A stretch of DNA of 5,261 nucleotides, from contig CP070753.1 in the NCBI GenBank assembly GCA_020348765.1, positions 894,696 through 899,956 on the forward strand, written 5' to 3'. The notes under the pieces were generated by a model, which worked only from the letters and a program-made list of their open reading frames with translations, ran no database searches and was not told the DNA's origin. Each line of letters begins with the position of its first letter. The stretch's first letter is position 1. This document shows, piece by piece, positions 4,578-5,261 of the stretch. The stretch is from Burkholderiales bacterium (lineage in GTDB: Bacteria > Pseudomonadota > Gammaproteobacteria > Burkholderiales > Burkholderiaceae_E). The position numbers and the translations under genes are program-made.

Positions 4578-5261
4578 ATGGAAATCATCATCGTCGGCGG
4601 CGGCATCGGCGGATTGACGCTCGCCCTGCATCTTCAGGCTCGCGGCCGGCCGTGCACCGTCTACGAAGCCGCGCCTGCGCTCGAGCCGCTCGGCCTCGGA
4701 ATCAACCTGCTGCCGCACTCGACCCGCATCCTGGCCGAGATCGGCATGCTCGATGCGCTGGAACAACTGGCGGTCACGACCGCCGAAGCCGCATTCTTCA
4801 ACCGTTTCGGGCAACTGGTCTACCGCGAGCCGGCCGGCCGGTTCGCCGGCTTTCGTTTTCCGCAGCTGAGCATCCATCGCGGCGACCTGCAGCTGCCGCT
4901 GGCGCATGCCTGGCGCGAGCGCGCCGGCGCCGACCGGCTGGTCCTCGCACATCGCTGCATCGGCTTCGAGCAGGACGCCGGCGGCGTGACCGCGCATTTC
5001 GAGGACACGCGCACCGGCGAGCGGCTGCCGCCGCGCCGTGGCGACCTGCTGATCGCGGCCGACGGGCTGCACTCGGCGGTGCGCCGCCAGCTGCACCCGC
5101 ACGAGAGCGAACCGAAGTACTCCGGCGTCAACATGTGGCGCGGCGCCACGTTGTGGCCGCCGGTGCTGACCGGCGCCAGCATGATCCGGGCCGGTTGGCT
5201 GAGCTCGGGCAAGATGGTGATCTACCCGATCCGGGACGACGTGGACGGTCGCGGCAACCAG
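4578..5261 (+). CDS. PhzS-like FAD-dependent aromatic monooxygenase, 3' partial
   Basis: The first 228 codons of a class A flavin hydroxylase of the p-hydroxybenzoate hydroxylase fold; full members are about 380-420 aa, so the rest is past the window edge. The Rossmann dinucleotide motif is IIIVGGGIGGLTLALHL (3-19), with Glu30 as the ribose-binding acid. Other conserved blocks are PLGLGINLLPHSTRIL (37-52), FPQLSIHRGDLQLPL (94-108) and the DG motif GDLLIAADGLHSAVRRQL (155-172, Asp162-Gly163). MWRG follows, about 20 residues after the DG block. These blocks resemble PhzS (5-methylphenazine-1-carboxylate 1-monooxygenase of Pseudomonas) more than plain salicylate hydroxylase, but such proteins are widespread and there is no phenazine operon here. 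The substrate is unknown and likely an aromatic acid. The start is placed just before the Rossmann strand; its ribosome site is weak (GGCGGA at 4564-4569). It lies 141 bp after the isomerase-like gene on the same strand. Confidence 0.9.
   Translation, partial: MEIIIVGGGIGGLTLALHLQARGRPCTVYEAAPALEPLGLGINLLPHSTRILAEIGMLDALEQLAVTTAEAAFFNRFGQLVYREPAGRFAGFRFPQLSIHRGDLQLPLAHAWRERAGADRLVLAHRCIGFEQDAGGVTAHFEDTRTGERLPPRRGDLLIAADGLHSAVRRQLHPHESEPKYSGVNMWRGATLWPPVLTGASMIRAGWLSSGKMVIYPIRDDVDGRGNQ

Noticed and set aside
3525..5102. 525-codon open frame on the minus strand across the isomerase and monooxygenase
   Set aside because: It is antisense to two genes with clear family motifs; its product is Arg/Gln/His-rich with no recognisable domain. 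Long open shadows are usual in GC-rich DNA. Its stop overlaps ATG 3528 only by chance.
1..5261. Search for CRISPR arrays, tRNAs, insertion sequences, toxin-antitoxin or defence genes
   Set aside because: No regularly spaced repeats, transposase motifs or tRNA-like cloverleaf segments were seen by eye; all confident genes belong to metabolic, regulatory or membrane families.

Overview
The window comes from a GC-rich proteobacterium. The YccA-type Bax-inhibitor protein and the NhaR-type LysR regulator both align well with their gammaproteobacterial (E. coli) namesakes. The CoxM-like and aromatic-catabolism genes are of kinds also common in Betaproteobacteria, so a GC-rich gamma- or betaproteobacterium is the safest call. 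Composition is high-GC with strong G/C at third codon positions. The only clearly AT-rich patch is the divergent promoter region near 1690-1770.

Layout, left to right. (1) 1-792 (+): 3' part of an FAD-binding 'subunit M' of a molybdenum hydroxylase (CO/xanthine dehydrogenase family), cut by the window edge. (2) 758-1693 (-): NhaR-type LysR regulator, converging on and overlapping the first gene by 35 bp. (3) 1694-1865: AT-rich divergent regulatory region with a 9-bp direct repeat and a 5-bp inverted repeat. (4) 1866-2561 (+): yccA-like Bax inhibitor-1 family membrane protein, followed by a hairpin and a strong intrinsic terminator. (5) 2672-3187 (-): unrecognised 171-aa protein with a good ribosome binding site, possibly coupled by an ATGA overlap to a doubtful upstream ORF (3184-3528). 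(6) About 3529-3803: no convincing gene, but a G/C palindrome, a short tandem repeat and a small lower-GC ORF. (7) 3804-4436 (+): DsbA-fold 2-hydroxychromene-2-carboxylate isomerase-like protein. (8) 4578-5261 (+): first 228 codons of a PhzS-like FAD aromatic monooxygenase, running off the window.

Functionally, three unrelated units sit side by side: the end of a molybdenum hydroxylase operon, a stress/membrane pair (nhaR and yccA, divergent) and the start of a probable aromatic ring-modifying unit (isomerase plus flavin hydroxylase). I see no mobile element, CRISPR, tRNA, rRNA or defence system. Most of the window is ordinary. The least explained parts are the 171-aa protein and the 3188-3803 stretch.
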